Shown here piece after piece: positions 23,153-33,365 of a stretch of DNA of 64,000 nucleotides; position 1 is the first letter of the stretch; every line of letters begins with the position of its first letter. The notes beneath the pieces were generated by a model. It saw only the letters and a program-made list of their open reading frames with translations, was not told the DNA's origin and ran no database searches. Location: NCBI RefSeq assembly GCF_012910705.2, contig NZ_WTVG02000036.1:248001-312000 (forward strand). The letters are read 5' to 3'. The position numbers were made by a program, and so were the translations under genes. Origin of the DNA: Aromatoleum anaerobium. Lineage in GTDB: Bacteria > Pseudomonadota > Gammaproteobacteria > Burkholderiales > Rhodocyclaceae.

Positions 23153-23444
23153 CGCTCAGCTGCTCCACGGCGGCCTTGAGTTTCTGACTGGCGTGAAAGG
23201 TCACGACCCGGCGCGCAGTGATCGGAATTTCCTCGCCGGTCTTCGGATTGCGACCCGGCCGCTGGGGCTTGTCGCGGAGCTGGAAGTTGCCGAAGCCCGA
23301 AAGCTTCACGCACTCCCCGCGCTCCAGCGCTTGGCGGATCTCCTCGAAAAAGCCTTCCACCATGTCCTTGGCTTCGCGCTTGTTGAGACCGACCCGCTCG
23401 AACAGCAGGTCAGCCAGTTCCGCTTTGGTCAGGGTCACGTTCAT
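23133..23444 (-). CDS. ihfA: Integration host factor, alpha subunit
   Basis: 103 residues from ATG 23442-23444. [20 protein letters not shown] and the DNA-minor-groove arm region [20 protein letters not shown] identify IHF-alpha. It bends DNA as a heterodimer with IhfB (53055-53339 here). It follows pheT by 4 bp, the classic pheST-ihfA order, and overlaps merR. Confidence 0.97.
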   Translation of the reverse strand: MNVTLTKAELADLLFERVGLNKREAKDMVEGFFEEIRQALERGECVKLSGFGNFQLRDKPQRPGRNPKTGEEIPITARRVVTFHASQKLKAAVEQLSDASKQP

Positions 23445-23448
23445 TACA

Positions 23449-25827
23449 CTATCCACGCAGCCGCGCACCCAAAGAAATTTCCGCATGGCGGACGATTGCT
23501 CCGACCGCCGCATCCACCTCGGCATCTTCGAGCGTTCGCTGAGTATCTTGCATCAACACCCTGAACGCAAGGCTCTTTTTCTCTGGGTCGATGCCTTTGC
23601 CATAGTAGACATCGAACAACTCTATCCCCATGACAATCGCCGGCGCCGCCTCGCGCATGACCTCGATCACCCGCGCAGCGGTCAGCGCCTGCTCGACGAC
23701 CAGGGCGACATCGCGCGTGACTGCAGGCTGGCGGGAAATCTCGCGGTAGGCGGGAAGATCCGCCAGGAGCGCGGCGTCCAGTTCGATCTCGAACACGACT
23801 GGCGCCGTTCCCATTTCATAGCGCTGCACCCATACCGGGTGGATCTCGCCGAGGAGTCCGATACGCCGGCCGTCGAGCAGGATGCTGGCCGCGCGTCCGG
23901 GGTGCAGCGCGGGATCGGACAGGCGTTCGAATCCGAGCACGCGCGGCGCGAAAAGTGCTTCCACGTCGCTCTTCACGTCATAGAAATCGACCTGGCGGCT
24001 CGCAACGCCCCACTGTTCAGGCAACGCAAGACCGGCCGCCAGCCCCGCGACGCGCAGCGGCTGATGAAAGCCGGCGACCGGCTCGCCGTCCGCCTTGCGT
24101 TCGAAGCAGCGCCCGATTTCGAACACGCGCACCCTGGCCTGCTGGCGCTTGCGGTTTGCGACGAGGTTCGCGGCAAGCCCCGGGACCAGGCTGGAGCGCA
24201 TCACGCTCATCTGGCTTGCGATCGGATTCGCCAGGCGGATCGGTTCGGCGTTCGCGCAGAAATCCCGCTCCCAGGCTTCCTCGACGAACGCGTAGTTGAC
24301 GACCTCCTGGAAGTCACGCGCTGCCAGAAGATGGCGGACATCCCACACGGAGCGGCTCGACTCGGAACGGTCGAGCATCATCAGGGAACCCTGCGGCGCG
24401 CAGGCCGGAATGGCATCGTAGCCGTGCAGGCGCGCGATCTCCTCGATCAGGTCTTCCTCGATCTCGATGTCGAAGCGGAACGACGGCGGCGTGACGAGCA
24501 GCGCCTCGCCCTCGCGTTCGACCGACAGATGCACGCCCTCCAGCAGCCTCACGATCGCATCGTCGCCGAGATTGATACCAAGCAGGCGGCGGGCCCGCGC
24601 AGGACGCAACCGGACTGCCGGACGCGCCGGCAGGTGGTCCTTGGCGACCGCTTCATCGACCGGCCCCGCGGCGCCGCCGCAGATGTCGAGAATGAGCCGG
24701 GTTGCACGCTCTATCGCCCATCCCGCGAGTTCGAAATCGACACCGCGCTCGAAACGATGGGACGCGTCCGAGATGAAGCCGTAGCTGCGCGCGCGCCCGG
24801 CGATGGCCGCCGGCGCGAAGAATGCGCTCTCGAGGAACACGTCGACAGTGTCGAGCGTGATGCCGCTGTCTTCGCCGCCCATGATCCCGGCGAGCGCCAG
24901 CGCACGCGCCTCGTCGGCGATCAGCAGCGTGTCGGCGGCCGGGACGACGGTCTGCTCGTTGAGCAGCAGCACTTTTTCGCCTTCGCGCGGATAGCGGACG
25001 TGGATCGCGCCGACGAGTTTTGCATTGTCGAATGCGTGCAGCGGCTGTCCCAGTTCGAGCATCACGTAGTTGGTCACGTCGACCAGGGCGCTGATCGAGC
25101 GCACGCCGCTGCGCTGCAAGCGTTGCTTCATCCAGTCCGGCGTCGGCGCCTTCGCATCGACGCCCCGCACGATGCGCCCGCAATAGCGCGGACAACCGTC
25201 GGGGGCGTCGAGGACGATCGCTCGCCGATCATCGATGGCCGGCGCAACCGCCTCGATCTGCGGCAGCGCGAGCGGCCGGCCGGTCAACGCCGCGACTTCG
25301 CGCGCGACTCCGACAAGGCTGAGACAGTCCGAGCGGTTCGGGGTGAGCTTGATCGTGAAGAGCGTATCGTCGAGCGCGAGGAATTTCCGGATGTCCTGGC
25401 CGATTGGCGCATTGTCCGGCAACTCCAGCAAACCCGCGTGATCATCGGACAATCCGAGTTCGCGCGACGAGCAAAGCATACCGAAGGACTCGACGCCGCG
25501 CAGCTTTGCCGCCTTGATATCGAAGCCCGGCAGTTTTGCGCCCACCATCGCGCAGGGAACGCGCAAACCTGCTGCCGCGTTCGGGGCGCCGCAGACGATC
25601 TGTAATAACTCGTCCTGTCCCACGTCCACCTTGCAGAGCTTCAGCTTGTCGGCGTTCGGATGCTTTTCCGCCTCGATGATGCGACCGACGACGACGCCTG
25701 AAAATACAGCGGCGGCGGGCACGGCCTCCTCGACTTCGAGACCCGCCATCGTCAGCAGGTGGCCGAGCGATTCGCTGTCGAGCGGCGGATTGACGAGACT
25801 CCGCAACCAGTGTTCCGAAAATTGCAT
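23449..25827 (-). CDS. pheT: Phenylalanyl-tRNA synthetase, beta subunit
   Basis: 792 residues, full length. The order is: N-terminal EMAP/tRNA-binding region (about 40-150, [17 protein letters not shown]), B3/B4 editing domain, B5 domain, pseudo-synthetase core and C-terminal ferredoxin-like anticodon-binding domain ([15 protein letters not shown], then [17 protein letters not shown]). It forms an alpha2-beta2 enzyme with PheS, 7 bp upstream. Confidence 0.98.
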   Translation of the reverse strand: MQFSEHWLRSLVNPPLDSESLGHLLTMAGLEVEEAVPAAAVFSGVVVGRIIEAEKHPNADKLKLCKVDVGQDELLQIVCGAPNAAAGLRVPCAMVGAKLPGFDIKAAKLRGVESFGMLCSSRELGLSDDHAGLLELPDNAPIGQDIRKFLALDDTLFTIKLTPNRSDCLSLVGVAREVAALTGRPLALPQIEAVAPAIDDRRAIVLDAPDGCPRYCGRIVRGVDAKAPTPDWMKQRLQRSGVRSISALVDVTNYVMLELGQPLHAFDNAKLVGAIHVRYPREGEKVLLLNEQTVVPAADTLLIADEARALALAGIMGGEDSGITLDTVDVFLESAFFAPAAIAGRARSYGFISDASHRFERGVDFELAGWAIERATRLILDICGGAAGPVDEAVAKDHLPARPAVRLRPARARRLLGINLGDDAIVRLLEGVHLSVEREGEALLVTPPSFRFDIEIEEDLIEEIARLHGYDAIPACAPQGSLMMLDRSESSRSVWDVRHLLAARDFQEVVNYAFVEEAWERDFCANAEPIRLANPIASQMSVMRSSLVPGLAANLVANRKRQQARVRVFEIGRCFERKADGEPVAGFHQPLRVAGLAAGLALPEQWGVASRQVDFYDVKSDVEALFAPRVLGFERLSDPALHPGRAASILLDGRRIGLLGEIHPVWVQRYEMGTAPVVFEIELDAALLADLPAYREISRQPAVTRDVALVVEQALTAARVIEVMREAAPAIVMGIELFDVYYGKGIDPEKKSLAFRVLMQDTQRTLEDAEVDAAVGAIVRHAEISLGARLRG

Positions 25828-25834
25828 GGTTCGA

Positions 25835-26884
<1,050 letters not shown>

Positions 26885-26890
26885 TCAGGA

Positions 26891-26917
26891 AAAAAAAGGA
26901 GGCTAGGCCTCCTTTTT
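26891..26917 (-). terminator. Terminator/attenuator between rplT and pheS
   Basis: On the minus strand AAAAAGGAGGC-CTA-GCCTCCTTTTT makes an 11-bp stem ending in seven Ts. It would end the infC-rpmI-rplT message or act as an attenuator for pheST. A 13-codon frame ending Phe-Phe-Ser (26886-26927) overlaps it. Confidence 0.75.
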
Positions 26918-26931
26918 CATGCCGCATGCTC

Positions 26932-27291
26932 TTACGCAGCGAGTTTGGCCCGGGCTTGGTCGGCGAGCGCCGCGAAGGCGGGTTTGTCGAATACCGCCAG
27001 ATCGGCCAGGACTTTGCGATCCACTTCGATCGCCGCCTTCTTCAGGCCGTTCATGAAAGTGCTGTACGTCAGCCCGACTTCACGCGCAGCGGCGTTGATA
27101 CGCGCAATCCACAGCGCGCGGAACTGGCGCTTGCGCTGACGGCGGTCGCGGTAGGCGTATTGCCCCGCCTTCATCACCGCCTGCTTGGCGATACGGTAGA
27201 CGTTCTTGCGGCGGCCGCGGTAACCCTTGGCTTGATCGAGAACTTTCTTGTGACGCGCGCGGGCCGTTACACCACGTTTAACTCTGGACAT
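26932..27291 (-). CDS. rplT: 50S ribosomal protein L20
   Basis: 119 residues, full length, with the basic start [18 protein letters not shown] and the globular RNA-binding C-terminus ([20 protein letters not shown]). L20 is needed early in 50S assembly and represses its own operon translationally in E. coli. It is 12 bp after rpmI. Confidence 0.98.
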   Translation of the reverse strand: MSRVKRGVTARARHKKVLDQAKGYRGRRKNVYRIAKQAVMKAGQYAYRDRRQRKRQFRALWIARINAAAREVGLTYSTFMNGLKKAAIEVDRKVLADLAVFDKPAFAALADQARAKLAA

Positions 27292-27303
27292 GGCGGTCTC
27301 CTA

Positions 27304-27501
27304 TCAAGCGTAAGGCAGCATTGCGCGGATCAGCTTTTCGTCGGCGGCGTGAACTCCCGTCATGCCGCGCAGCTGACGCTTGCTCTTGGTGGTTTTCTTG
27401 GTAAGGATGTGGCGCTTGAACGCTTGTGACCGCTTGATCCCGCCACTAGCGCGAACCTTGAACCGCTTCGCGGCTCCGCTCTTGGTCTTCATCTTGGGCA
27501 T
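27304..27501 (-). CDS. rpmI: 50S ribosomal protein L35
   Basis: 65 residues, beginning [20 protein letters not shown] with the [16 protein letters not shown] core. Standard member of infC-rpmI-rplT. Confidence 0.98.
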   Translation of the reverse strand: MPKMKTKSGAAKRFKVRASGGIKRSQAFKRHILTKKTTKSKRQLRGMTGVHAADEKLIRAMLPYA

Positions 27502-27577
27502 TGCTGACTCCAGGTTTATGAATGCCGTCAGGTAGCGTCGCCGCGCGGCGCGTTTTCAACCTGACACCACTTGTATT

Positions 27578-27596
27578 CCGGCAGATCCTCTGCCGG
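27578..27596 (-). promoter_or_regulatory. Hairpin in the infC-rpmI gap, possible L20 autoregulatory leader
   Basis: CCGGCAG-ATCCT-CTGCCGG is a 7-bp stem inside the 141-bp infC-rpmI spacer. In E. coli the L20 translational operator lies in this region, so a leader function is plausible, but the sequence alone does not establish it. Confidence 0.3.
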
Positions 27597-27642
27597 CAGT
27601 TGCCTCCCGCCGGAGAGCAGGAGACAAATTCTGTATCGCGGA

Positions 27643-28164
27643 TCAGCGGTTCTTCTTCGGTGAGATCACCATGATCATCTGACGCCCTTCCATCTTGGGC
27701 ATCTGCTCGACCTGTCCGATCTCTTCAAGATCCGCCTTCACACGCTCAAGCTGTCGCAGCCCGAATTCCTGGTGGGCCATCTCGCGTCCGCGAAAGCGCA
27801 AGGTGACCTTGCACTTGTCACCTTCTTCGAGAAAACGCTTCAAGTTCCGCAGCTTGATCTGGTAGTCGTTCTCATCCGTCGCCGGACGGAGTTTGACTTC
27901 CTTGATCTGTACCTGCTTTTGCTTGAGCCGGGCTTCATGCGCCTTTTTTTGCTCCTGGTATTTGAACTTGCCGAAATCCATCACCCGGCACACCGGGGGT
28001 TGCGCCATCGGCGCAATCTCGACCAGATCCAGACCAGCCTCTTCGGCCGCATTCAGGGCTGCATTCAGCGAAACAATGCCGAGCGGCTCGCCGTCCTCGC
28101 CGACCAGACGGACTTCAGGCGCGCTGATCTCTTCATTGACGCGCTGCTTTTTTTCTTGAGCGAT
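27643..28164 (-). CDS. infC: Translation initiation factor IF-3 (ATC start)
   Basis: 173 residues starting at an ATC codon (28162-28164): (I)[20 protein letters not shown]. An in-frame TGA two codons upstream rules out any earlier start, and GGAGA precedes the ATC. Starting at the first internal ATG would remove most of the N-terminal domain. Rare AUU/AUC starts let IF-3 repress its own synthesis. Body motifs include [28 protein letters not shown]-like [14 protein letters not shown] and [12 protein letters not shown]. It lies 29 bp after thrS, as in other proteobacteria. Confidence 0.95.
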   Translation of the reverse strand: MAQEKKQRVNEEISAPEVRLVGEDGEPLGIVSLNAALNAAEEAGLDLVEIAPMAQPPVCRVMDFGKFKYQEQKKAHEARLKQKQVQIKEVKLRPATDENDYQIKLRNLKRFLEEGDKCKVTLRFRGREMAHQEFGLRQLERVKADLEEIGQVEQMPKMEGRQMIMVISPKKNR

Positions 28165-28193
28165 GGTTCAATTCTCCACGAATGCCAAAAAAA

Positions 28194-30110
28194 TCAGATC
28201 GAGCCCGACCGCGCCTCAATTTCGCGCTGCCAACGCTCGATCAGTGTATCGAGGGGCATCTGGCCAAGATCCTGACCTCCCCGCACGCGCACTGCGACGA
28301 CTCCTGCTGCCTTTTCCTTTTCGCCGATGACAATCTGGTAAGGCAGCTTGTGCACGCTATGTTCGCGGATTTTATAGTTAATCTTTTCGTTACGCAAATC
28401 CGCCTCGACCCGGAAACCCGCCTGCTTCAGCCGCTTGGCGACTTCAGTTGCGTAGTCCGCCTGCCCTTCGGAAATGTTCAGCACGACCGCGTGGACCGGA
28501 GCCAGCCATAACGGCAGGGCCCCGGCGTAGTGTTCGATCAGGATGCCGATGAAACGCTCGAGCGAGCCGAGGATCGCGCGATGCAGCATTACCGGATAGT
28601 GCTTGGCGTTGTCCTCGGCGACGTACTCGGCTCCCAGCCGCACCGGAAGGTTGAAGTCGAGCTGCAGGGTTCCGCACTGCCACACGCGGTTGAGACAGTC
28701 TTTCAGCGAGAACTCGATCTTTGGCCCGTAGAAAGCGCCCTCGCCCGGCTGCAGGTCGTACGCCAGCCCCTGGACATCGAGCGCGGCAGCGAGCGCGGCT
28801 TCGGCGGCGTCCCATTGGTCATCGGTGCCGACGCGCTTGTCAGGACGCGTCGACAGCTTGATCAGGATCTCGGTAAAGCCGAAGTCGGCATAGACTTTCT
28901 GCAGCAGCGCGATGAAGGCCGCCGATTCGGCCTGCACCTGATCGTCAGCGCAGAAGATGTGCGCGTCGTCCTGGACGAAGTTGCGGACGCGCATGATGCC
29001 GTGCAGCGCGCCCGACGGCTCGTTGCGGTGGCAGGAGCCGAACTCGGCCATGCGCAGCGGCAGGTCGCGGTAGCTCTTCAGCCCCTGGTTGAAGATCTGG
29101 ATGTGGCACGGGCAGTTCATCGGCTTGACCGCGTAGTCGCGCTTCTCCGACTGCGTCGTGAACATCAGCTCAGAGTACATGTCCCAGTGGCCGGACTTTT
29201 CCCACAGCGAGCGGTCGACAATCTGCGGCGTTTTGACTTCCTGGTAGCCATTGTCGAGAATCGTGTGGCGCATGTACTGCTCGACCTGCTGCCACAGGGT
29301 CCAGCCCTTCGCGTGCCAGAACACCATGCCCGGCGCCTCTTCCTGGATGTGGAAGAGATCGAGCAGCCGGCCGAGCTTGCGGTGATCGCGCTTTTCGGCC
29401 TCCTCGAGCATGTGCAGGTAGCTGTCGAGATCCTCCTTCTTCGCCCACGCGGTGCCGTAGATCCGCTGCAACATCTCGTTTTTCGAGTCGCCGCGCCAAT
29501 AGGCGCCCGCGACCTTCGTCAGCTTGAAGACCTTGAGCTTGCCGGTCGATGGAACGTGCGGCCCGCGACACAGATCGATGAAATCCCCCTGGCGATACAG
29601 CGACACGTCCTCGGCCTGCGGGATCGAGGCGATGATTTCGGCTTTGTAGTGCTCGCCCTGGGCCTTGAAGAACTCGACCGCCTTGTCGCGCGGCCAGACC
29701 TCGCGCGAGACCGGAATCTCGCGCCGGGCAAGCTCGGCCATGCGCTTTTCGATCTTCTCGAGGTCCTCCGGCGTGAACGGACGCTTGTAGGCGAAATCGT
29801 AATAGAAGCCGTTCTCGATCACCGGGCCGATTGTCACCTGAGCTTCGGGAAACAGTTCCTTGACCGCATGCGCAAGCAGGTGCGCGGTCGAATGACGGAT
29901 CACATCGAGACCTTCGTCGCCTTTTTCGGTGACGATCGCGAGCGGCGTGTCGGTCTCGATGCGATACGAGAGGTCGACGAGCCGTCCATCCACTTTGCCG
30001 GCGAGCGCCGCTTTCGCCAGACCTGCACCGATCGATGAGGCGACTTCGGATACCGTGACGGGATGATCGAAGCTGCGTACAGAACCGTCGGGAAGCGTGA
30101 TATTCGGCAT
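28194..30110 (-). CDS. thrS: Threonyl-tRNA synthetase
   Basis: 638 residues from ATG 30108-30110. Domains: TGS (about 1-61, [20 protein letters not shown]), the editing domain with HXXXH in [11 protein letters not shown], the class II catalytic core with zinc ligands in [11 protein letters not shown] and [19 protein letters not shown], and the anticodon-binding C-terminus. The frame continues upstream to 30260 but that would cross a terminator hairpin. It is followed by infC and preceded by tRNA-Val. Confidence 0.98.
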   Translation of the reverse strand: MPNITLPDGSVRSFDHPVTVSEVASSIGAGLAKAALAGKVDGRLVDLSYRIETDTPLAIVTEKGDEGLDVIRHSTAHLLAHAVKELFPEAQVTIGPVIENGFYYDFAYKRPFTPEDLEKIEKRMAELARREIPVSREVWPRDKAVEFFKAQGEHYKAEIIASIPQAEDVSLYRQGDFIDLCRGPHVPSTGKLKVFKLTKVAGAYWRGDSKNEMLQRIYGTAWAKKEDLDSYLHMLEEAEKRDHRKLGRLLDLFHIQEEAPGMVFWHAKGWTLWQQVEQYMRHTILDNGYQEVKTPQIVDRSLWEKSGHWDMYSELMFTTQSEKRDYAVKPMNCPCHIQIFNQGLKSYRDLPLRMAEFGSCHRNEPSGALHGIMRVRNFVQDDAHIFCADDQVQAESAAFIALLQKVYADFGFTEILIKLSTRPDKRVGTDDQWDAAEAALAAALDVQGLAYDLQPGEGAFYGPKIEFSLKDCLNRVWQCGTLQLDFNLPVRLGAEYVAEDNAKHYPVMLHRAILGSLERFIGILIEHYAGALPLWLAPVHAVVLNISEGQADYATEVAKRLKQAGFRVEADLRNEKINYKIREHSVHKLPYQIVIGEKEKAAGVVAVRVRGGQDLGQMPLDTLIERWQREIEARSGSI

Positions 30111-30154
30111 GATCTCGAGGCCTCGGACAAATGTTTCGGCGAATTGTGGACGAA

Positions 30155-30183
30155 AAAAAAGTGCGGGCGAACCGCACTTTTTT
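30155..30183 (-). terminator. Terminator between tRNA-Val and thrS
   Basis: AAAAAAGTGCGG-GCGAA-CCGCACTTTTTT, a perfect 12-bp stem with a T-run in both directions. It lies 45 bp before thrS on the same strand as the upstream tRNA gene. It may end the tRNA transcript or attenuate thrS. Confidence 0.8.
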
Positions 30184-30264
30184 CCTGGAGCACTACAGCG
30201 GAGCCCGATCTTCAGTTTCCGGCTTCGGTAGTAGTTCGGAACATTACTGCCCAACTCCATATGT

Positions 30265-30340
30265 TGGTAGGCGCGATTGGACTCGAACCAACGACCCCCA
30301 CCATGTCAAGGTGGTGCTCTAACCAGCTGAGCTACGCGCC
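30265..30340 (-). tRNA. tRNA-Val (anticodon GAC)
   Basis: 76 nt with encoded CCA. Acceptor GGCGCGT, D-arm GCTCAGCTGGTTAGAGC, anticodon stem CCACC-TTGACAT-GGTGG with GAC at 34-36, T-arm GTTCGAGTC. Confidence 0.97.
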
Positions 30341-30563
30341 TGCTAAGAGCTGCGCATTATAGGTACGCCCGCTATGCAACGCAACAGTCCGCGCAAAACT
30401 TTTTTCAACATGGGCTCTTTCGCAAGGATTTCGTCCAACCCCTCACTGCCCGATGTACCCGGTTTCGTGCGGCACGGGCCGGAGCGGGAACGAGAAGCCG
30501 CATCGACGTGGAAATGAAACGCGCACTTGTCGGTCCAATTGCGGTGAAACAGGAGGTCCCTCG

Positions 30564-31223
30564 ATGACGACGCAAGACGGTGGTTTCGTTTCACGATTGT
30601 CAGGCAGGTTGGCGTGCCTGCTAGGGCTTGCCCTGATAGTGGCCGGGGCCGGCGCGGGACATGCGGCTCCGGCGTCATCGCCCGCCACGGCGATCTTCGC
30701 TGGTGGGTGCTTCTGGTGCATGGAACCGCCGTTCGACCGGCTCGACGGCGTCGTGTCGACAACCTCCGGCTACACGGGCGGGCACGTGCCGAATCCCGGC
30801 TACGAGGCGGTCTCGTCGGGACGCACGGGGCATGCCGAGGCGGTGCAGATCGAGTACGACCCGACGAAAGTCAGCTATGAACAGCTGCTTGACGTGTTCT
30901 GGCGCAATATCGACCCCACCGATCCCGGCGGACAGTTCTGCGATCGGGGCAGCCAGTACCGGGCGCAGATTTTCTATCAGGGCGATGAGCAACGAGCCGC
31001 CGCAGAGCGCTCGCGCGCAGCGCTCATTGCGAACAAACCGTTCGCCCAGCAGGTTGTCACTGAAATCGTTCCGGCGATGAAGTTCTATCCAGCCGAGGAA
31101 TACCACCAGGACTACTACCAGAAAAATCCGCTGCGCTACAAGTTCTACCGCCATGGCTGCGGGCGCGACCAGCGCCTCGAAGCGCTGTGGGGCGCGGCGG
31201 GCAACAAGGAGACGAAGGAATGA
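30564..31223 (+). CDS. msrA: Peptide methionine sulfoxide reductase A, exported form
   Basis: 219 residues. AGGAGG lies 7 bases before ATG 30564; a longer frame upstream has no signal. A basic/hydrophobic leader (RLACLLGLALIVAGAGAGHA) predicts secretion to the periplasm. The catalytic motif GGCFWCMEPPF follows, then GYTGGHVPNPGYEAVSSG and the EYHQDYYQKNP region. It reduces S-epimers of methionine sulfoxide in damaged proteins. Four-base overlap with msrB couples the two. Confidence 0.95.
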   Translation: MTTQDGGFVSRLSGRLACLLGLALIVAGAGAGHAAPASSPATAIFAGGCFWCMEPPFDRLDGVVSTTSGYTGGHVPNPGYEAVSSGRTGHAEAVQIEYDPTKVSYEQLLDVFWRNIDPTDPGGQFCDRGSQYRAQIFYQGDEQRAAAERSRAALIANKPFAQQVVTEIVPAMKFYPAEEYHQDYYQKNPLRYKFYRHGCGRDQRLEALWGAAGNKETKE

Positions 31224-31711
31224 ATCGGCGACTATTTCTGGGCGGGCTGCTGGGCGTGGCGGCCACGCCCCTCGTTCGTGGCACGGGACCGGCGAGTCCT
31301 GTGCGGAATGCGGGCATCGGCAGAATCGAACGTTCCGCTGCCGAGTGGCGCAAGCTGCTGACACCTGAGCAGTTCGAGGTGTTGCGTCGCGACGGCACCG
31401 AGCCCGCCGGCAGCAGTCCGCTGAACGATGAGAAGCGCGCGGGTGAGTACGTATGCGCCGGCTGCGAGCTCGCGCTCTTCACGTCGGACATGAAATATGA
31501 CAGCGGCACTGGCTGGCCGAGTTTCTTCACGACGATTCCCGGCCATGTCGAGACCAAGCGGGACTTCAAGCTGATCCTGCCGCGCACCGAATATCACTGC
31601 GCGCGCTGCGGGGGGCACCAGGGCCATGTGTTCGACGACGGGCCGCCGCCGACCGGCAAGCGCTGGTGCAACAACGGGGTCGCCCTGAAATTCGTGCCGG
31701 CGGCCGGCTAG
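31220..31711 (+). CDS. msrB: Peptide methionine-R-sulfoxide reductase B, Tat-type signal
   Basis: 163 residues. The N-terminus MNRRLFLGGLLGVAATPLV has a twin arginine followed by a hydrophobic stretch, suggesting Tat export. The mature domain shows zinc-binding CAGC and CARC pairs, SGTGWPSFF and the catalytic cysteine in RWCNNGVALKF. It repairs R-epimers, complementing MsrA. It sits next to the denitrification genes, where nitrogen oxides would oxidise periplasmic methionines; that link is inference. Confidence 0.95.
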   Translation: MNRRLFLGGLLGVAATPLVRGTGPASPVRNAGIGRIERSAAEWRKLLTPEQFEVLRRDGTEPAGSSPLNDEKRAGEYVCAGCELALFTSDMKYDSGTGWPSFFTTIPGHVETKRDFKLILPRTEYHCARCGGHQGHVFDDGPPPTGKRWCNNGVALKFVPAAG

Positions 31712-31719
31712 CGACTGCG

Positions 31720-31740
31720 GCGCGCGGGAACCCCGCGCGC
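31720..31740. terminator. Hairpin between convergent msrB and nirN
   Basis: GCGCGCGGG-AAC-CCCGCGCGC, a 9-bp GC stem lying in the 32 bp between the two stop codons. No U-run follows, so it may be a weak bidirectional terminator. Confidence 0.4.
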
Positions 31741-31743
31741 GCT

Positions 31744-33348
31744 TCAGTGACTCGTGCCTTCCTCGCGCATGGTCTTGTTCCAGACGTTGTATTTGCCGAC
31801 CGGCTTCTTCATCGGGAGGCGCTTCACCTCTTCGAGCGTCTGCGCATCATAGACAACCAGCGCTCCGTCCATTTCCCACAGGCTCGCGAGCGCGTAACGG
31901 CCATCGCGCGTGAACTCGACGTGCGCGAGCGTCTGGCCGGGAGCGGCTTTGAGTTCCCTGACGATCTCGAGCGTCTGCTTGTCGATGACCTGGAGGATGT
32001 TCTTCGCATCGCGGCTCATCATCGAATCGACAAAAGCGTAGCGACTGTTCTCGTGACTGCGCAAGAAGAACCCCGGACCGCGCGTCGGGATGCGCTTAAC
32101 GACACTCCAGTCCTGGAGATCGATCACCGTGACTTCGGCCGCCTTGAGGTTCGTGCTCGCCATCACCCGTCGCCCCTGCCACTCCCAAGTGATGCCGGAA
32201 CCGAGATGCGGCATGCCGTCGAGCGGCAGATCGGCGATCTTGCGGCGAACGTCGAGATTGACGACCTGGCCGACGCCCTCGCGCGATGCGCCGAGCACCG
32301 TCGAGTAGTCCTGGGTGAAGAAGAAGTCGTCGAGCACCTGCGCGAGCTCGGTACGGCGCGGGTTCAGGTAGCCGCGAACGAACGCCCCTTCGCGCAGCTT
32401 GTAGTCGTGGACGTGGCCGATCGGAATTTCCTCCGCCGCCGGGTCGTAGCTGATCTCCCACACCTCGGGCACGTCCTTCAGCGCGGCGACGAAGGCATTG
32501 CGCGGCGTCGCTTCATAAACCGCGGAGACGCGCGAGCTGCGCTTGCCTTCGCGGTCGGTGACGTCGATCGATTTCAGCAGATTGAGATCACCGTCGAGCA
32601 GCACCAGCGTATGCGGCAGATAGTTCGCGACCGCGACGTGCCGGCCGTCCGGCGATACGGCGACGTTGCGGGTATTGATGCCGGCCCGGACTTCGGCGAC
32701 GACCTTGAGATTCCACAGGTCGTACTTCGTCACCCAGCCGTCGCGCGAGCCGAAAAACACGAACCGGCCGTCCTTCGTGAACTTCGGCCCGCCATGCAGC
32801 GCAAGCCGCGACGCAAAACGGTGAATCGGTTCGAGCTTGTCGCCGTCGAGCACCGACACGTGGTGGTCGCCCCCTTCAACGACGACGAAGAGGTTCATCG
32901 GGTCGGCATCGAACACCGGCTTTGCCGCCAGCGTCGTCGGGTCGACGTGCTGGATGCGCGACGCGCGGATGTCGGCTTCGCTCCATTTCGGCGCCGGGAC
33001 GACCGGCGTGTAGATCAACGCCCCGAGCGCCGCGATCTCGTCCGCTTTCAGCGTGGCGCCGAACGCCGCCATCTGGGTCGCGGCGCGGCCATCGCGGATG
33101 ACCTCCAAGGCCTCTTCCTTGCGCAGGCGCACGAGATTCTCCGGCAACAGCGCCGGCCCGCTACCGCCGAGGCGGTCGGCGCCATGACAGGAGGCGCAGT
33201 ATTGCTGGTAATGACGGCTCGGCGCGTCGCTGTCGGCAGCGCGCGCCGACGGGTTGAAAGTGACGAAGGCCGCCGCAAGCAGCAAGGGGGCAGCGAAAAG
33301 ACGGGCTGATGGTCGGAGCGCCGCCAGCCGGGGGCGAAGAAAGTTCAT
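31744..33348 (-). CDS. nirN: NirN, c-type cytochrome with d1-type propeller (dihydro-haem d1 dehydrogenase)
   Basis: 534 residues from ATG 33346-33348 with a signal peptide ending near ARAADSDAPS. A c-haem motif CASCHG is at about residue 57. The eight-bladed propeller is related to NirS but lacks the NirS catalytic histidine pair (no VASH or LHDGGWD). Instead it has MPHLGSG, shared with NirF (MPHLRGW). NirN performs the last oxidation in haem d1 synthesis in P. aeruginosa. It ends the nirJ-nirN unit. An alternative reading as a third NirS is disfavoured by these missing residues. Confidence 0.88.
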   Translation of the reverse strand: MNFLRPRLAALRPSARLFAAPLLLAAAFVTFNPSARAADSDAPSRHYQQYCASCHGADRLGGSGPALLPENLVRLRKEEALEVIRDGRAATQMAAFGATLKADEIAALGALIYTPVVPAPKWSEADIRASRIQHVDPTTLAAKPVFDADPMNLFVVVEGGDHHVSVLDGDKLEPIHRFASRLALHGGPKFTKDGRFVFFGSRDGWVTKYDLWNLKVVAEVRAGINTRNVAVSPDGRHVAVANYLPHTLVLLDGDLNLLKSIDVTDREGKRSSRVSAVYEATPRNAFVAALKDVPEVWEISYDPAAEEIPIGHVHDYKLREGAFVRGYLNPRRTELAQVLDDFFFTQDYSTVLGASREGVGQVVNLDVRRKIADLPLDGMPHLGSGITWEWQGRRVMASTNLKAAEVTVIDLQDWSVVKRIPTRGPGFFLRSHENSRYAFVDSMMSRDAKNILQVIDKQTLEIVRELKAAPGQTLAHVEFTRDGRYALASLWEMDGALVVYDAQTLEEVKRLPMKKPVGKYNVWNKTMREEGTSH

Positions 33349-33365
33349 TGCGTGTCTCGGTGGGG

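Noticed and set aside
31744-33348. A third nirS
   Set aside because: The protein lacks the VASH and LHDGGWD catalytic histidines of NirS, carries the MPHL motif shared with NirF, and follows nirJ, so NirN fits better.
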